The notes beneath the pieces are model-generated. The model was given only the letters and a program-made list of their open reading frames with translations. It was not told the origin of the DNA and ran no database searches. Both the position numbers and the translations under genes were made by a program. Below are positions 34,213 through 40,942 of a DNA stretch of 64,000 nt, piece by piece (the first letter of the stretch is position 1; the number at the start of each line of letters is the position of its first letter). Source of the stretch: Cristatella mucedo (taxonomy: Eukaryota > Bryozoa > Phylactolaemata > Cristatellidae); contig WPIO01000019.1 in assembly GCA_009760855.2 (NCBI GenBank), positions 707,501 through 771,500 of the forward strand. Reading direction: 5' to 3'.

Positions 34213-34521
34213 GCTGCTGGCATTCCGACTGAGCAGTTTCGCCGGTCTAGCGAAGAAGGACAAGAGCGAGTGAGCTTCTGGGCTGCGAGCAGGCGACACT
34301 GGCACGTGGAATCCCGTCGGTGGGCCGGGGAGACGATTTAGGAGTGGTGAGCTCGCGGCCAGGCGCTGGGATCGACCCGACGGCCGTACACGTGCTGCAG
34401 GACAGACGCTGCTCGGCCGAGCGCCGTCCTTACCAGCGGCGGTCCAGGCGGCCCCGAGCGAGCGGCCGATGGCGAGCAGAAGCAGCCACTTGCCCAGCGT
34501 GTCCGACAGTCGTCGCTTCAT
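4395..34521 (-). CDS. Cys-loop (nAChR-like) receptor subunit, gene A, 10 exons, apparently intact
   Basis: Pentameric ligand-gated ion channel subunit of the plasma membrane. Coding exons, 5' to 3' on the minus strand: 34521-34434, 30992-30862, 30769-30725, 30549-30440, 18560-18456, 18263-18090, 13197-13032, 9921-9825, 4938-4826, 4748-4395. Lengths sum to 1383 nt (460 residues plus stop) and every junction is in phase. Domain order: signal peptide (about 1-25), beta-sandwich ligand-binding domain (about 30-240), Cys-loop C161-C175 with 13 residues between, TM1 (about 244-266), TM2 (274-293), TM3 (about 307-328), cytoplasmic loop, TM4 (about 433-455). Family landmarks seen are WTDSRLAWN, IWKPD, SGER before TM2 and an amphipathic helix before TM4. 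N-x-S/T sequons occur as NQS, NIS, NVT, NLT and NYS. Length fits a compact family member. There is no loop C Cys-Cys pair. Ligand and partner subunits are unknown. A broken paralogue lies upstream in tandem. The family is certain; exact exon edges are inferred. Confidence 0.9.
4826..4938 (-). CDS. Gene A exon 9: TM3
   Basis: 113 nt, phase 1 in and phase 0 out, acceptor GCTTCTTTAG, donor GTTGGT (weak). It encodes NFILVATFFNGGALIITIFL, the third membrane helix, then MGDHELPSWLEK, which matches the family's 'H.(M/L)P.W(V/L)..' start of the cytoplasmic loop. The paralogous exon in B has exactly the same length. The intron to exon 10 is only 77 bp. Confidence 0.92.
6225..6480 (-). mobile_element. 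LINE-B 3' UTR fragment
   Basis: Read on the minus strand it carries the block shared by all LINE-B pieces here: CAGCTATGCTTCCCACTTTC, then GTCTGTTGGCTACC, a GAGCTGTAAAA/GCGCTATACAAAA-like segment, CTCCTGGGTAACACCCAGGT, and a tail of CATTA-type repeats (TTACATTACG). It matches 48670-49185 on the opposite strand. Confidence 0.6.
7540..7705 (-). mobile_element. SINE-2 copy (tRNA-like head)
   Basis: On the minus strand it reads GATGGCACACTGGGTAAGGC, a decayed B-box region, then GCGAGCGATCCTCTATTGC and TCTATAAAAAAGAGAC. It aligns along its length with the copy at 40780-40942. It sits directly downstream of LINE-B sequence. Confidence 0.55.
7710..9010 (-). mobile_element. LINE-B copy, truncated and decayed reverse transcriptase
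   Basis: A minus-strand open stretch at 8276-7956 encodes the C-terminal RT region: SRLDYCNALLAGLPEKVTR, GLGWLPVDQRIQSKVLMLTH and ARHGLAPPYLAELLHQFVPP. Farther 5' (8935-8690) is LLNLSAVFHTINHDDLPESL, the RT motif A block with the catalytic Asp degraded (canonical LLDLSAAFDTI). Frameshifts and stops separate the parts. The 3' UTR at 7710-7890 shares the TGCCGACCATAGCACATCC block with the other LINE-B pieces. The domain pattern is L2/CR1/Rex-like. Confidence 0.75.
9292..9443. repeat. (CA)n followed by (TACA/TA)n microsatellite
   Basis: About 60 bp of perfect CA dinucleotides pass into mixed ACAC/ATAC, then ATAT repeats. Histidine/threonine or tyrosine/isoleucine reading frames here are artefacts of the repeat. 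Confidence 0.97.
9825..9921 (-). CDS. Gene A exon 8: TM2 pore-lining helix
   Basis: 97 nt, phase 0 in and phase 1 out, acceptor TTGTTTTAG, donor GTAAGT. It encodes VGLAITLLMAFAIFQMLVSG, then YLPINSLTSTLL. It aligns with the nAChR TM2 pattern after GE(K/R). In the prime numbering 6' is Thr, 9' is Met instead of the near-universal Leu, and 20' is Gly rather than Glu. The same exon in pseudogene B has Leu at 9'. Confidence 0.92.
10205..10870 (-). mobile_element. LINE-A copy, heavily decayed
   Basis: It matches the better LINE-A copies at 50.3 and 61.2 kb on the same strand: ATGGTCTCAAAAGGATTTG, GAAAGTGAGTGACAAAAC, the run through AAGTAGGCATACTTGACT and, near 10810, ATCGTCGTTTAATTTGAGAA. No frame survives. 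Confidence 0.6.
11560..11770 (+). mobile_element. LINE reverse transcriptase fragment (motif B to YADD region)
   Basis: The frame gives YGVSQVSFLGRLALLSVHSS, equivalent to the GVPQGSVLGPLLFS RT motif, and then a decayed region where YADDS would lie. This is an isolated fossil fragment that probably belonged with the RT piece at 12450-12850. Confidence 0.55.
11808..11956 (-). mobile_element. SINE-1 copy: tRNA-like head plus LINE-A-like tail
   Basis: On the minus strand: GGTTTGGTCCAGAGGTTAAA (A-box-like), CCGACCAAGGTCTCGCTGAG, GGTCGTGGGCTTGAGCCCC (B-box-like). A tail GATAGAGATCAAGTGCACTT / GGGGCGCTATACAAATGAAT follows, which aligns with the LINE-A 3' end (GAGAGATTGAGTTCTCTGAG / GGCGCTTCATCAAGTGCATT). 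It is the most complete SINE-1 in the window. Confidence 0.7.
12165..12240 (-). mobile_element. LINE-A 3' tail fragment
   Basis: AATAATAATCACAATACATC and AGCGCCCTCAGAGAACTGGA, the reverse complement of the LINE-A terminus, with little else preserved. Confidence 0.5.
12450..12850 (+). mobile_element. LINE-C reverse transcriptase C-terminal fragment
   Basis: In shifting frames it encodes NADYCNSLYLGLSAPALDSL, then HLQLMKSAAACL and CCSTPLLRSF. These correspond to the R-L-D-Y-C-N-S-L, L-Q-L-V-Q-N-A-A-A-R-L and H-I-T-P-L-L-R-S-L-H-W-L-P blocks of L2/Rex-type RTs. It is distinct in sequence from LINE-A and LINE-B and is broken by stops. Confidence 0.6.
13032..13197 (-). CDS. Gene A exon 7: pre-TM1 strand and TM1
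   Basis: 166 nt, phase 2 in and phase 0 out, acceptor CACCTTTACAG, donor GTAAGT. It encodes VDGNYSTVTFTLTLKRRQL, the conserved beta-10 strand and the arginines before TM1. The membrane segment follows (YFTLNFILPCILLAVLTCFV), then LPATSGER, the TM1-TM2 linker with the selectivity-filter Glu272. Loop C falls at the start of the exon and has no Cys-Cys pair. I could find no counterpart in pseudogene B. Confidence 0.93.
13388..13490 (-). mobile_element. SINE head, tRNA-like (SINE-2 type)
   Basis: Minus strand: TATAGCTCAAGAGGTACGGT (A-box-like), then GAGTCGTGGGTTTGAATCCT (B box close to GGTTCGANTCC) and GCAGTGGGCAATAA, comparable with GTGGTGGGCGATCC in the copy at 40.8 kb. It is too diverged in its stems to be a functional tRNA. 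Confidence 0.5.
13680..13800 (+). mobile_element. LINE-A 3' end fragment
   Basis: CACCATTCAATTGCATTTCC, GCAAATGTAAAGCGCCTAGA and GATTGAGTTCTCTGAGGGTG, ending in an (ATT)n-like tail. It is nearly identical to the terminus of the copy ending at 29245. Confidence 0.75.
14015..14100 (-). mobile_element. LINE-A 3' tail fragment, diverged
   Basis: AATAATAATACATTTGCTTA, GCGTCCTTTGAGAACTAAAT and CAGATGCTGCAAAG recall the reversed LINE-A terminus. Confidence 0.45.
16826..16967. repeat. (CT)n microsatellite
   Basis: Almost uninterrupted CT dinucleotides lying within the degenerate satellite of intron 6. Confidence 0.97.
17086..17280. repeat. (CT)n/(TCTG)n compound microsatellite
   Basis: Runs of TCTC, TCTGTC and perfect TCTG units ending in CT repeats. 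Serine/leucine-rich and arginine/aspartate-rich frames across it are artefacts. Confidence 0.97.
18090..18263 (-). CDS. Gene A exon 6: Cys-loop and loop B
   Basis: 174 nt, phase 2 in and phase 2 out, acceptor CCTTTCAG, donor GTAAGT. It contains the disulfide loop CDFNLTYYPSDTQTC, with exactly 13 residues between the cysteines. The family's PFD is PSD here (S170). After the loop comes RYGSFNYPSY, where Phe182 occupies the usual loop B Trp position. Toward the end YHENIEFALVSTAAI aligns with the strand leading to loop C. The pseudogene copy keeps YPFD, so the change to PSD is specific to gene A. Confidence 0.93.
18456..18560 (-). CDS. Gene A exon 5: beta-5/beta-6 (loop E region)
   Basis: 105 nt, phase 2 in and phase 2 out, acceptor TTCTTTTCAG, donor GTAAGT. 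It encodes residues from CGDVFNEAYFADYYG through NVTWTLEGNICVR, matching the family's 'V....G.V.W.P...' strand just before the Cys-loop. It is separated from exon 6 by an intron of only 192 bp. Confidence 0.88.
19403..19465. repeat. Hairpin-forming inverted repeat 1
   Basis: Two 30-nt arms (GTCTTGAAAAATATATACGT... and ...ACGTATGTATTTTTTAAGAC) around the 3-nt loop AAC. 27 of 30 positions pair. Confidence 0.85.
19473..19541. repeat. Hairpin-forming inverted repeat 2
   Basis: Two 33-nt arms (ATAGCGTTTTAATGGAGCGC... and ...GCACCCCATGAAAACGCTAT) around the loop AAT. 30 of 33 positions pair. It starts only 7 nt after hairpin 1. Confidence 0.88.
19908..19972. repeat. (TACA)/(TA)n microsatellite
   Basis: ACATACATACATATAT passing into TA repeats, interrupted once by TTTGTACA. 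Confidence 0.95.
21166..21255. repeat. Three degenerate 30-bp direct repeats
   Basis: Units start at 21166, 21196 and 21226: CTTTGAACAAGGATGCAGTC..., CTTTGACACAGACTGAAGTC..., TTTTACACCGGTCTGCAGTT.... The spacing is an exact 30 bp. Confidence 0.6.
22325..22420 (-). mobile_element. LINE-A 3' tail fragment
   Basis: AATAATAATGCATTTGATAT, AGCGTCCTCAGAGAACTCAA and ACATTTGCTGCAAAGGAAG, the reverse complement of the LINE-A terminus. Confidence 0.65.
23415..23885. repeat. CTCTCCGT 8-bp minisatellite flanked by CTCTCTGT variants
   Basis: The core (about 23600-23825) is an almost regular 8-bp unit CTCTCCGT. The flanks are CTCTCTGT. Because 8 is not a multiple of 3, all three forward frames give similar serine/leucine-rich products, which are artefacts. 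Confidence 0.95.
24370..25690 (-). mobile_element. LINE-B copy, decayed
   Basis: A minus-strand open stretch at 25377-25174 encodes DNQLYFLFNFRNAVTRKLDA and AVIKCFILANLYKLKDGNIE, the region after the RT YADD box (canonical D-T-Q-L-Y and L-A-N-x-L-K-L-N-x-x-K-T-E). Upstream, near 25600, is a decayed block with the same layout as 8900-9010. The 3' UTR (24370-24620) carries the LINE-B blocks and a CATTA-type tail. Confidence 0.65.
25760..25900 (+). mobile_element. LINE RT fragment, very diverged
   Basis: A short stretch reads like the I-A-K-H-N-x-G-F segment found before the YADD box of LINE-A. No frame extends. Confidence 0.25.
27830..28075 (+). mobile_element. LINE-B 3' UTR fragment
   Basis: TGCATTGCTAATTCTATGCT, CACTGCTATGCTTCTCGCTC and GAGTCTGTTACCAGCGGGAT align with the LINE-B UTR at 48910-49040. 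It abuts the 5' end of the LINE-A copy that starts at 28076. Confidence 0.5.
28076..29245 (+). mobile_element. LINE-A copy with internal deletion
   Basis: 5'-truncated L2/CR1-like LINE. The first block encodes FRINHSTQSALLRVYSDLIR and SLLVLLDLSAAFDSIDHKVF (RT motif A with intact Asp). The frame then jumps at about 28284-28288 to KLERLTLKIG...QNLGFIFQSDLSLDD, so the central palm including YADD is missing. A stop at 28572-28574 interrupts SRLDF. The C-terminal block 28617-28994 reads LQLVQNSAARLVCRERSSCH, LLADLHWLPVKQRIDF and AFRSYAPKAWSSLP. The 3' UTR ends in GAGATTGAGTTCTCTGAGGG and (ATT)n at about 29245. Confidence 0.85.
29909..29938. repeat. (AT)n microsatellite
   Basis: A short perfect AT run in gene A intron 4. 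Confidence 0.95.
30440..30549 (-). CDS. Gene A exon 4: loop D / loop A region
   Basis: 110 nt, phase 0 to phase 2, acceptor CCAAAG, donor GTAAGT. It encodes TWTDSRLAWNISNYNGLD and then NKIWKPDFALMDA. The motifs W-x-D-x-R-L-x-W-N and I-W-K-P-D are hallmarks of the Cys-loop receptor extracellular domain (W90, W97, W116, P118 and D119 in the deduced protein). The exon joins exon 5 across an intron of about 11.9 kb. Confidence 0.9.
30725..30769 (-). CDS. Gene A exon 3: 45-nt microexon
   Basis: Fifteen codons (EEHLLTITFAGFILS), phase 0 at both ends, between acceptor CTGTTTTAG and donor GTGAGT. It fills the gap between SSIDDI of exon 2 and TWTDSRL of exon 4, where nAChR-type subunits have 'D....Q.L.....L...W.D'. 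A 15-codon counterpart with good splice sites exists in pseudogene B at 58884-58928 (starting EGHRLTVTV), supporting it as a true exon. Confidence 0.85.
30862..30992 (-). CDS. Gene A exon 2: N-terminal helix and beta-1 of ligand-binding domain
   Basis: 131 nt, entered in phase 1 after acceptor ...TTTCATGCAG and left in phase 0 at donor GTAAGT. It encodes SEDALIQTLLNGYSKHARPP, then NQSTEVNIELYLSSIDDI. This is the family signature 'L...LL.GY....RP..N.S..V.V...L...I' at the start of the mature extracellular domain. 29 of 43 residues match the paralogous exon of pseudogene B. Confidence 0.9.
33000..33270 (-). mobile_element. LINE-B 3' UTR fragment, diverged
   Basis: GTTAGTGTTACCCGGAGAGT, AGCTCAATTAAAGCCCAAGT and ATACCATAGCTGAGGCAGAA parallel the blocks at 6270-6400. 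Confidence 0.5.
33415..33500 (-). mobile_element. LINE-A 3' tail fragment
   Basis: AGTAATAATAATAATAGAGC, GAGCCCTCAGAGAGCTTAAC and CTCTTTCTAGGCACGTTACG, the reverse complement of the LINE-A terminus. Confidence 0.6.
34021..34210. repeat. (GT)n ... (CA)n ... (TA)n compound microsatellite
   Basis: GT repeats (34021-34090), CTCTCG, ACACAC/ATAC, then AT repeats to 34210. It lies in gene A intron 1, about 225 bp from the exon 1 donor, and can form alternating purine-pyrimidine and cruciform structures. Confidence 0.95.
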
Positions 34522-34640
34522 CACTTTTTTAGTTCCACTGTGCCGACTGCTGGCGAAGTCAGGAGGAGTCGCGCAAGCTTTAGCCTGCGAGCGACCTTCG
34601 CCCGCCTGGCAGCTACGGATGTGGTAACGGGTAAACGGAC
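34230..34640 (-). promoter_or_regulatory. CpG-rich island over gene A exon 1 (putative promoter region)
   Basis: This block is visibly richer in G+C and CpG than the surrounding AT-rich DNA and brackets the proposed start codon at 34521. No TATA box was identified. Its position exactly at the predicted 5' end supports a promoter role, but that is inferred from composition only. Confidence 0.45.
34434..34521 (-). CDS. Gene A exon 1: start codon and signal peptide
   Basis: The ATG at 34521-34519 opens a basic then hydrophobic N-terminus (MKRRLSDTLG then KWLLLLAIG), followed by small residues (SLGAA), a typical secretory signal with likely cleavage near residue 25. The exon ends GCTG, followed by the donor GTAAGG, leaving phase 1. 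This exactly complements the phase-1 acceptor of exon 2 3.4 kb away. It lies in a CpG-rich island, as expected for a 5' end. The assignment rests on signal character, phase and donor quality rather than on homology, because this part of the family is not conserved. The reading frame stays open for a short way upstream, so an earlier start is possible. Confidence 0.68.
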
Positions 34641-35337
34641 GATTGGAATGAATAGACGTTGTCAGCTCTCGGTTCGACGACCCTTGACCTGAAGCCTTTT
34701 CAGAAAGACTATTGGTCTGTTCGCATGGTGGGCGTGGGGTTCAACGTTGGGCAATGCACAGTGGGCTTGCTCACCTTACGGTACTCCAGTGGGCTTGCTC
34801 AGCTTTGGCTTGCAATCGGGGCGTGGTCGTAGCATGCCGTTGAAAATCATTGGCATCCGCTCTCCCAACCTCCCAAGCATGTATGCCACTGGTAAGTTTA
34901 TATTGAAACCCAGGTGCATTGCAGTGTGACCGAAAGCATAAACTGAAATTTTAACCGAATAAAAAATTGACTTTTTCGGATAGCCTGAACATCGCCTAAG
35001 AGGAAAAACCCAAGGGTTTCTCCATACGCCTCATTTACGACACCGCATGTGGAGCCCAAGCAGATTTATTCGAGTGATCATTCTCAAGCTGTGCTTCAAA
35101 TCAACGTGCGCCATCCGTTGAACCAACATTCTCCCTAAAATAGCACAGTCACAAAGGGTTTCGTGGAATAATGTTTCTTTGTTGAATCAAAGGACTCTCC
35201 GATGCGCAATGATGTACGCTACCGAATGGGCAGGTCAACATCCGTATGGACTTTATCGCACAGCAGACATCTCTCCAAACTAGCATCACCGAGAAAACAA
35301 AGTCTGACGGAGGCGTCCGTGCACATACACTAATCAT

Positions 35338-35960
35338 AGTAATAATAATACATTTTTTACAGCACCCTCGGAGAGCTCAATTTCTTTCTAAGCACATAAT
35401 GCTAGGCACTTGCTGCTAGGGAAGCACGACTCTCGTTTCCTTTAACAAAGACAGAGTCGTGGTTATGGCTGAGTCAGGAAGATCGTCTAAGAAGATAGTA
35501 GCACAGATAATGTGCCATGGTCGGCAGCGAAAGAGATGACGTATCGTGGTTCTCCAAGATTTTTAGAAGCAAGTAGCACTGTCTAGGACCCATAGAGCGA
35601 AGCTACCAAAACTGCGAACCTTTGGGTGAATGAATGGTAAGGCGAATGCATTCTCTCTAGAGAACCAAAAGTGAACAGAGTCTAAAACCGTTATTGCTGT
35701 TTAGCCAGACAGGTGGGGGCACACCGTTGTAGGGAATATAGGCAAAAATAGGTTGCTTTGTATCAGCTAATCAACTGAGAGCCACTAAAGACTCTTTCTG
35801 AAGGACCGTGTGATTATATTACTTGGATTTGTAGACTAACACAGCTGCTATTGGTCCGCTTCAACTGTAATGGCCATGCGGCCATTTTCGGTGAACTGCC
35901 AGCTTAAAGCTACCGTAGTCTATCCAAGTTAGAGTTTGGACGCCACTAAGTTCTTAAATT
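35338..35960 (-). mobile_element. LINE-B-like 3' region with LINE-A-type tail
   Basis: The tail (AATAATAATACATTTTTTAC, ACCCTCGGAGAGCTCAATTT) is of LINE-A type. The following UTR (GTTATGGCTGAGTCAGGAAG, AATGTGCCATGGTCGGCAGC) is of LINE-B type. The coding part is unrecognisable. Confidence 0.5.
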
Positions 35961-37099
35961 GGCTATCTAGAAAGATGGATTGTACTTATTTAGGCATGCT
36001 GACCAGTATTTGCACTGAAAAGTTGCATATGACCTTACCGCGAGCTCACCAATTTCATTACACTGACCAGGAGTTGGAAAGCAGTTTTGCAAGGACGCTC
36101 GTTAGGCACCAATGTGCGACAACGGCGAGTAGAGAGCCGTCTGCCTTCGGTAGCCGACTGGACAGAATATTAGGCAACCAGGCTGACATCTATCTGAGCA
36201 CCACCTTCAGATGCCGGCCAGCCGCAGCCCGTAGGGCGGGCTTTCGCCGCTGGGCGAAATGACTGGCTAGTACTGGAATGATCTTTCAACGATGTGCTTG
36301 TCAGTGCTGAGGGTGAGGAAAAGGCATGCTGACCAAGCGCATGAACAGAGTTGAGTTTCAGGGTCGAAAGTGGGCCAGAAGCCCCCCCCCCGAAGCAGGC
36401 CCCTGTTCATCTGGCTCTGTAAGCAAGTTGAGTCGGCAAAATGGGCAATTCAGCAACGGATGAACTGGATGCAACATTCCATATCAGTCGCACACTCACG
36501 CTTGCTTGGTTCTCTGAGAGGACAGTGCTCAAATGTATTATTAATACGCTCTATTGGCAGCTCAAAAGTCTGTAGACATAGTGATAGTTCTTGCTGGTAT
36601 ATGCATCGTTATCTCAGATAACTTATCGTCTTAGTGACTCAACTGGAGCTCATTGTTTGTGTCGGCACGGCCTATTTTTCGGCAACTTCCTGGAAATGGC
36701 AAGGGGAACATTCATTTTGCTACCAGCGTCAACAATTTTGGCTTGCAACTTCGCCAGATCACAAACGCTCGTTTGACTGGAATTCTGTCCTGTGACAGTC
36801 AGCTTTACACCGCAGGAAGGCTTTTCACAGGATGAGTCTGCTGGAGTAACTGCAGCAGCTCATGGCTGAGGACTTGAGGCCAGGCAGGCCGCAGCCCTCT
36901 GTGGGGGAGCCGCCTTCCTTTTAGTTACAGCAAGGAGACTGCTAGGTACTTACGGCTATTGCTGGCTGCCACTGAGATACTTTCACCAATAGCCGAGCTA
37001 ACACTGGCTGTTCAGCTACATCTGAACTAACCACTGTTGTACTCTTGCCTTAGCCCAGGGTGACGGCGCTCGCACTTCATGATCCAGGTTGTATGTTAA

Positions 37100-37127
37100 A
37101 GGTTTTATATGTATATGTATATATGTA

Positions 37128-37166
<39 letters not shown>
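37100..37166. repeat. (TA)n microsatellite
   Basis: TATATGTATATG passing into a pure TA run. Confidence 0.95.
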
Positions 37167-37170
<4 letters not shown>

Positions 37171-37294
37171 ATGTTAAAGTCCGGCAGCGTGTAAGCATTT
37201 GCTGCTGCGGCAAGTGGTGGTGAAAGCTGGTAAGGACCCTTTAGCCGCTCTGTATTTAAGGCTGTTAAATCAACCATTCTTGGCTCTGCCCCCC

Positions 37295-37380
37295 CCCGTC
37301 TGAGTCTGGAGGTAAGATGCTCGATGTTAGCGACCCAAATCGCTAGTTCGAGTCCGGAATCAGGCAATGCTACAGTTCCT
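37295..37380 (+). mobile_element. tRNA-like sequence (possible SINE head)
   Basis: GTCTGGAGGTAAGATGCTCG resembles an A-box region, and CGCTAGTTCGAGTCCGGAAT contains a near-consensus B box (GTTCGAGTCC). A clean cloverleaf could not be drawn, so a functional tRNA is unlikely. Confidence 0.35.
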
Positions 37381-40189
37381 GCTGAGAGCGGGGCTATTGC
37401 CACAAAGATCTTTCTTCGGTATATAAATAGAGTGACTGAATTGGCTAACTTTAATTGTGGGTCGCTGGGTCTTAAACTCTAAGCCCATGGGCAAGGGGCT
37501 CACACTTAACGACCCGGGTCAAAGTCTCCAGTCCTCCTGCTGGCAATCCTGTCATACCCGTTTAATTGAGTGCTCTCCTACATCATTTTAAAACGAGGCT
37601 GATTAATCATGTTCCCTTTACATTTCCCCTTATTTCCGGGTGGTCTGATTAGGGCGCCAGCGCCACCTCTCCGGCTGAATCGTTAGCAGTCTAATAGATT
37701 GCTGGCTGGAGCAATCTGGATCTGGAGCAGGTCAATGGCTCGCCACTGTGACAGATGTGAAGCACAGCGTCTAGGTGAATGTGTCTTCTCTTTTGGTTGT
37801 CGTGCTATCTGTCCTCTTTTTTACCACTGTGCAATTTTGAAGGGACCAAGTGTTGTTCTCCTATCCAACCCTCATATGTTGCTCCTATTACCAATGGGTA
37901 AGTGGCCTCTTTTAGTAGAGATTCGCTCATTCTCCTATGCCTGTCCATAGCTGCAGCAGCACCGCCTTGCGGCACAACCGGACGTAAAGTGAGCTTGGAA
38001 GTCATAGTCCACTATAAAGTCGCCGAGTACCAAGCTACCGATAGTACCACAACAATCCAAAGCTAGAAAAGGCACACAGAGGTAACTTGTTATGACATGC
38101 TCCTTAGGTCAAGGTCTACCGATGCTTCTCGGCAACGGGCTTTGGTCTAAGTAAAGGTCAGTGGTTTACCTCAGCTTCTGTAATACTATTGTTGCATACA
38201 AATTGGACTCGTGAGCTCTTGACAGCTCCTCATTCTCACGCCATAGAATTCCAGCCATCATTTACATAAATTGCCGTTCCGTCGATATTTCAGCTTCGAA
38301 TTGGCTTGCCATGTTCTATTGTGATTAATGTCGTGCATGCAGGGCACCTCAGCCAAGTGTGCCAGCTTTCGTAAATCGCTAATGTAACGGATCAGGATCC
38401 GTCCGGGTACATGTATAAGTGACCAAGCGAGTGCTCGCTCTCCAACTTCTCCTACTCTCCTCCTTAGAGGGACATAACGTTTTTTACTTGAACGATCTGT
38501 AACACTGAAAGCTTGTAGAGAGATAGTGTAGAAGACGCAGTCTGTTAGACAGCCTCTTGCCTGCAGTACCTATCAACCGACTAAAGCTTGCAGCAGTTCA
38601 CATTCGGAGGCACTGCTCTTGGCTCATGGTCAGCAGCACTAGCCCCCTGACTGTTGTAATGCCCTTGGCTTCAATGCTGCCAAGCTGTTCTAAAGGAAAC
38701 TTTGTTGTTGAGCCATATATTTCAGGATTGGAAAATACTGCTTCGCCTGTCAGGATGCGGCTGACCAGTGCAGTGGATCACCATTTCAGTGACGCGATTG
38801 CTGTGACAAAACCATGCAGTTCCTCGGTACACACCTACGAGACTTCGGGAAGCTGGTCACCATATCTGCATGCAATACGGAGCTAATGTTCAAGATTATT
38901 CAGGCAGCGAGCTCGACAGGCCCAAAACGCTTCTGTATTGCAGTGAGTCTGGCTCATTGCCTGCCCTCGCTAGAGGCTGTAATGCAGGTAGGCTGAGTCG
39001 CAAATGCCGGCTGGTGGCGCCAGCGTAGCTTATAGGCAGCGCATATTCTAATAAACTCAGCTCGGCTTAAGCAGTATGATAGCAACCAGCTTAACGTCAG
39101 TCAAAGCAACGCAGCTCCAGTATCTGCATACTGTGACCACGAGGCCTCGGGCCAGTCTGGGCCTGAAGGCACAGTCAATACTATGAGCATCGAGACGATC
39201 CCTATTTGTTGCATGTACTCAATAATGCCCGAATGGCCGCCAAGCATTGAAACTACATCAATAATGCAGTCCTACTTCAAAAGAAAACGGTGGGTCCCAG
39301 CACTATTAATCGTCGCTGACATTCGACCGGCCGAGTCCTCGACGGAAGCCCTAGCCTATTGCTGCTGTTCGGAAGTCACAAGTGTGTATTGTCTCTCAGA
39401 GCGGGAGCAGTGAAGCGAAGGCGAGGTACAAATTTGGTCGGACAATCGGGTGAGCATGGAGCGCAAAAAGCTATGCTCTTTGGTGCTCAGCTGGACCAAA
39501 AGTGCGCTTAGAAATCCGTTACAACCAGCGAAAAGAGTTTGGCAAAGAATGAGAGATGGCACAAGGTGATAAGCACGAGGAACTCAACTGAGTAATAAAT
39601 AACTTAGCTAATAACGATGAGTTATAACTATGGACATCAGGACAGTCCGCCAAACTAAAATAACACCTGGTTTTAGCCTGCAGCAGATAGTTAAAAGGAC
39701 GCCACCAAAGGCAGCGTTGCTTTGCTGCATGCATGTACGACCTTCTGCGGCAGGAGCCGGGATAGTGCGTGGCAGCTGCGGCAACAGCTGAGCCTTGGGC
39801 AGCAGCTGCTGCCTATCCGACTCAGCCATCGATTGGCACCTGCTGGCCCTAGTAAGCCATGACTCACCAAGGGTTCACCAGGCAGCCGTGCCGGCCCAGC
39901 GGTTCCTTTGAAGCGTATCGATTGGGCTGGCCCGAGTATTTGAACTGCTTCTAGGAAATTATTCGTGTCGGCCTGTTCGCCGACTGCAAAATAGACTTAT
40001 ATATGCTATTTCTTCGTTCCTGAAAAATCCACTAAGGGCAGCAGAGACCACCTGGCGGCCTACTAAGCCTTGCCACAGTGCACCCTTGTTTCCTTAGTTC
40101 GCTGTTCAACAGACCCTAGCACCAGTCTAACAGTTAGAACTCAAAGCCGCCCGAATGCATTGCAAGGAATGTGGATCTAATCAGATTTT

Positions 40190-40524
<335 letters not shown>

Positions 40525-40779
40525 TTTTCTCACTGTCTTTATTTCTCAATCTCGTTCTCTCTCTTTATGGCTGTCTAACTCCGTGTTTTTTTCTCTCTGG
40601 CTCACACGTTGGCTTTCCTCGAAACTTCAGACCAAGAGACCATTTTTAGCAACTTTTAAAATTTCATGGTGCCTATTCGAGCATCAAGCACTGTTGGCCC
40701 TATGCAAGTTCACCCTGCCTCAAATCCGTGCATTGCAGCACCTAGTGACACTAAAGGCCACTAGATATTTTGGTGATCC

Positions 40780-40942
40780 GTAATGGCACACTAGGTAAGG
40801 CGGTTGCTTTCATGACCTCGGTCCCGAGGTCGTGGGTTCGATTCCTGTGGTGGGCGATCCTTTATCGCCACTGCAAGCGGTGGCGATAGCCGAACAGGCT
40901 CTTCTGTCGCTATACAAAAAGAGGCTGTTTAAGCAGCTAGGA
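40780..40942 (+). mobile_element. SINE-2 copy (tRNA-like head)
   Basis: TAATGGCACACTAGGTAAGG (A-box-like), then GAGGTCGTGGGTTCGATTCC with an exact B box (GGTTCGATTCC), then a body GGCGATCCTTTATCGCCACT ... CTATACAAAAAGAGGCTGTT. It aligns with 7540-7705 on the other strand, which makes it a dispersed element rather than a single tRNA gene. Confidence 0.65.

Larger units (their letters stand above)
30993..34433 (-). other. Gene A intron 1 (3.4 kb)
   Basis: GT-AG intron in phase 1 between the signal-peptide exon and exon 2. It contains a LINE-B UTR fragment (33000-33270), a LINE-A tail (33415-33500) and GT/AT microsatellites beside exon 1. The span 31250-32950 is AT-rich without a recognisable element. 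Confidence 0.65.

Noticed and set aside
34021-34524. A 167-codon minus-strand frame as a single coding exon
   Set aside because: Only its first 88 nt (signal peptide up to the GTAAGG donor) fits the receptor. The remainder runs into the TA/CA repeat and has no family features.
38005-39562. Ty3/Gypsy-type gag-protease remnant on the minus strand
   Set aside because: A short stretch near 38000 (VLGDFIVDYDFQAHF) vaguely resembles a retroviral-type protease end, but there is no active-site motif, RT, integrase or LTR to support it.
40780-40870. Functional tRNA gene
   Set aside because: The B box is good, but the stems do not pair cleanly and a diverged copy with the same non-tRNA body exists at 7540-7705, so it is a SINE.
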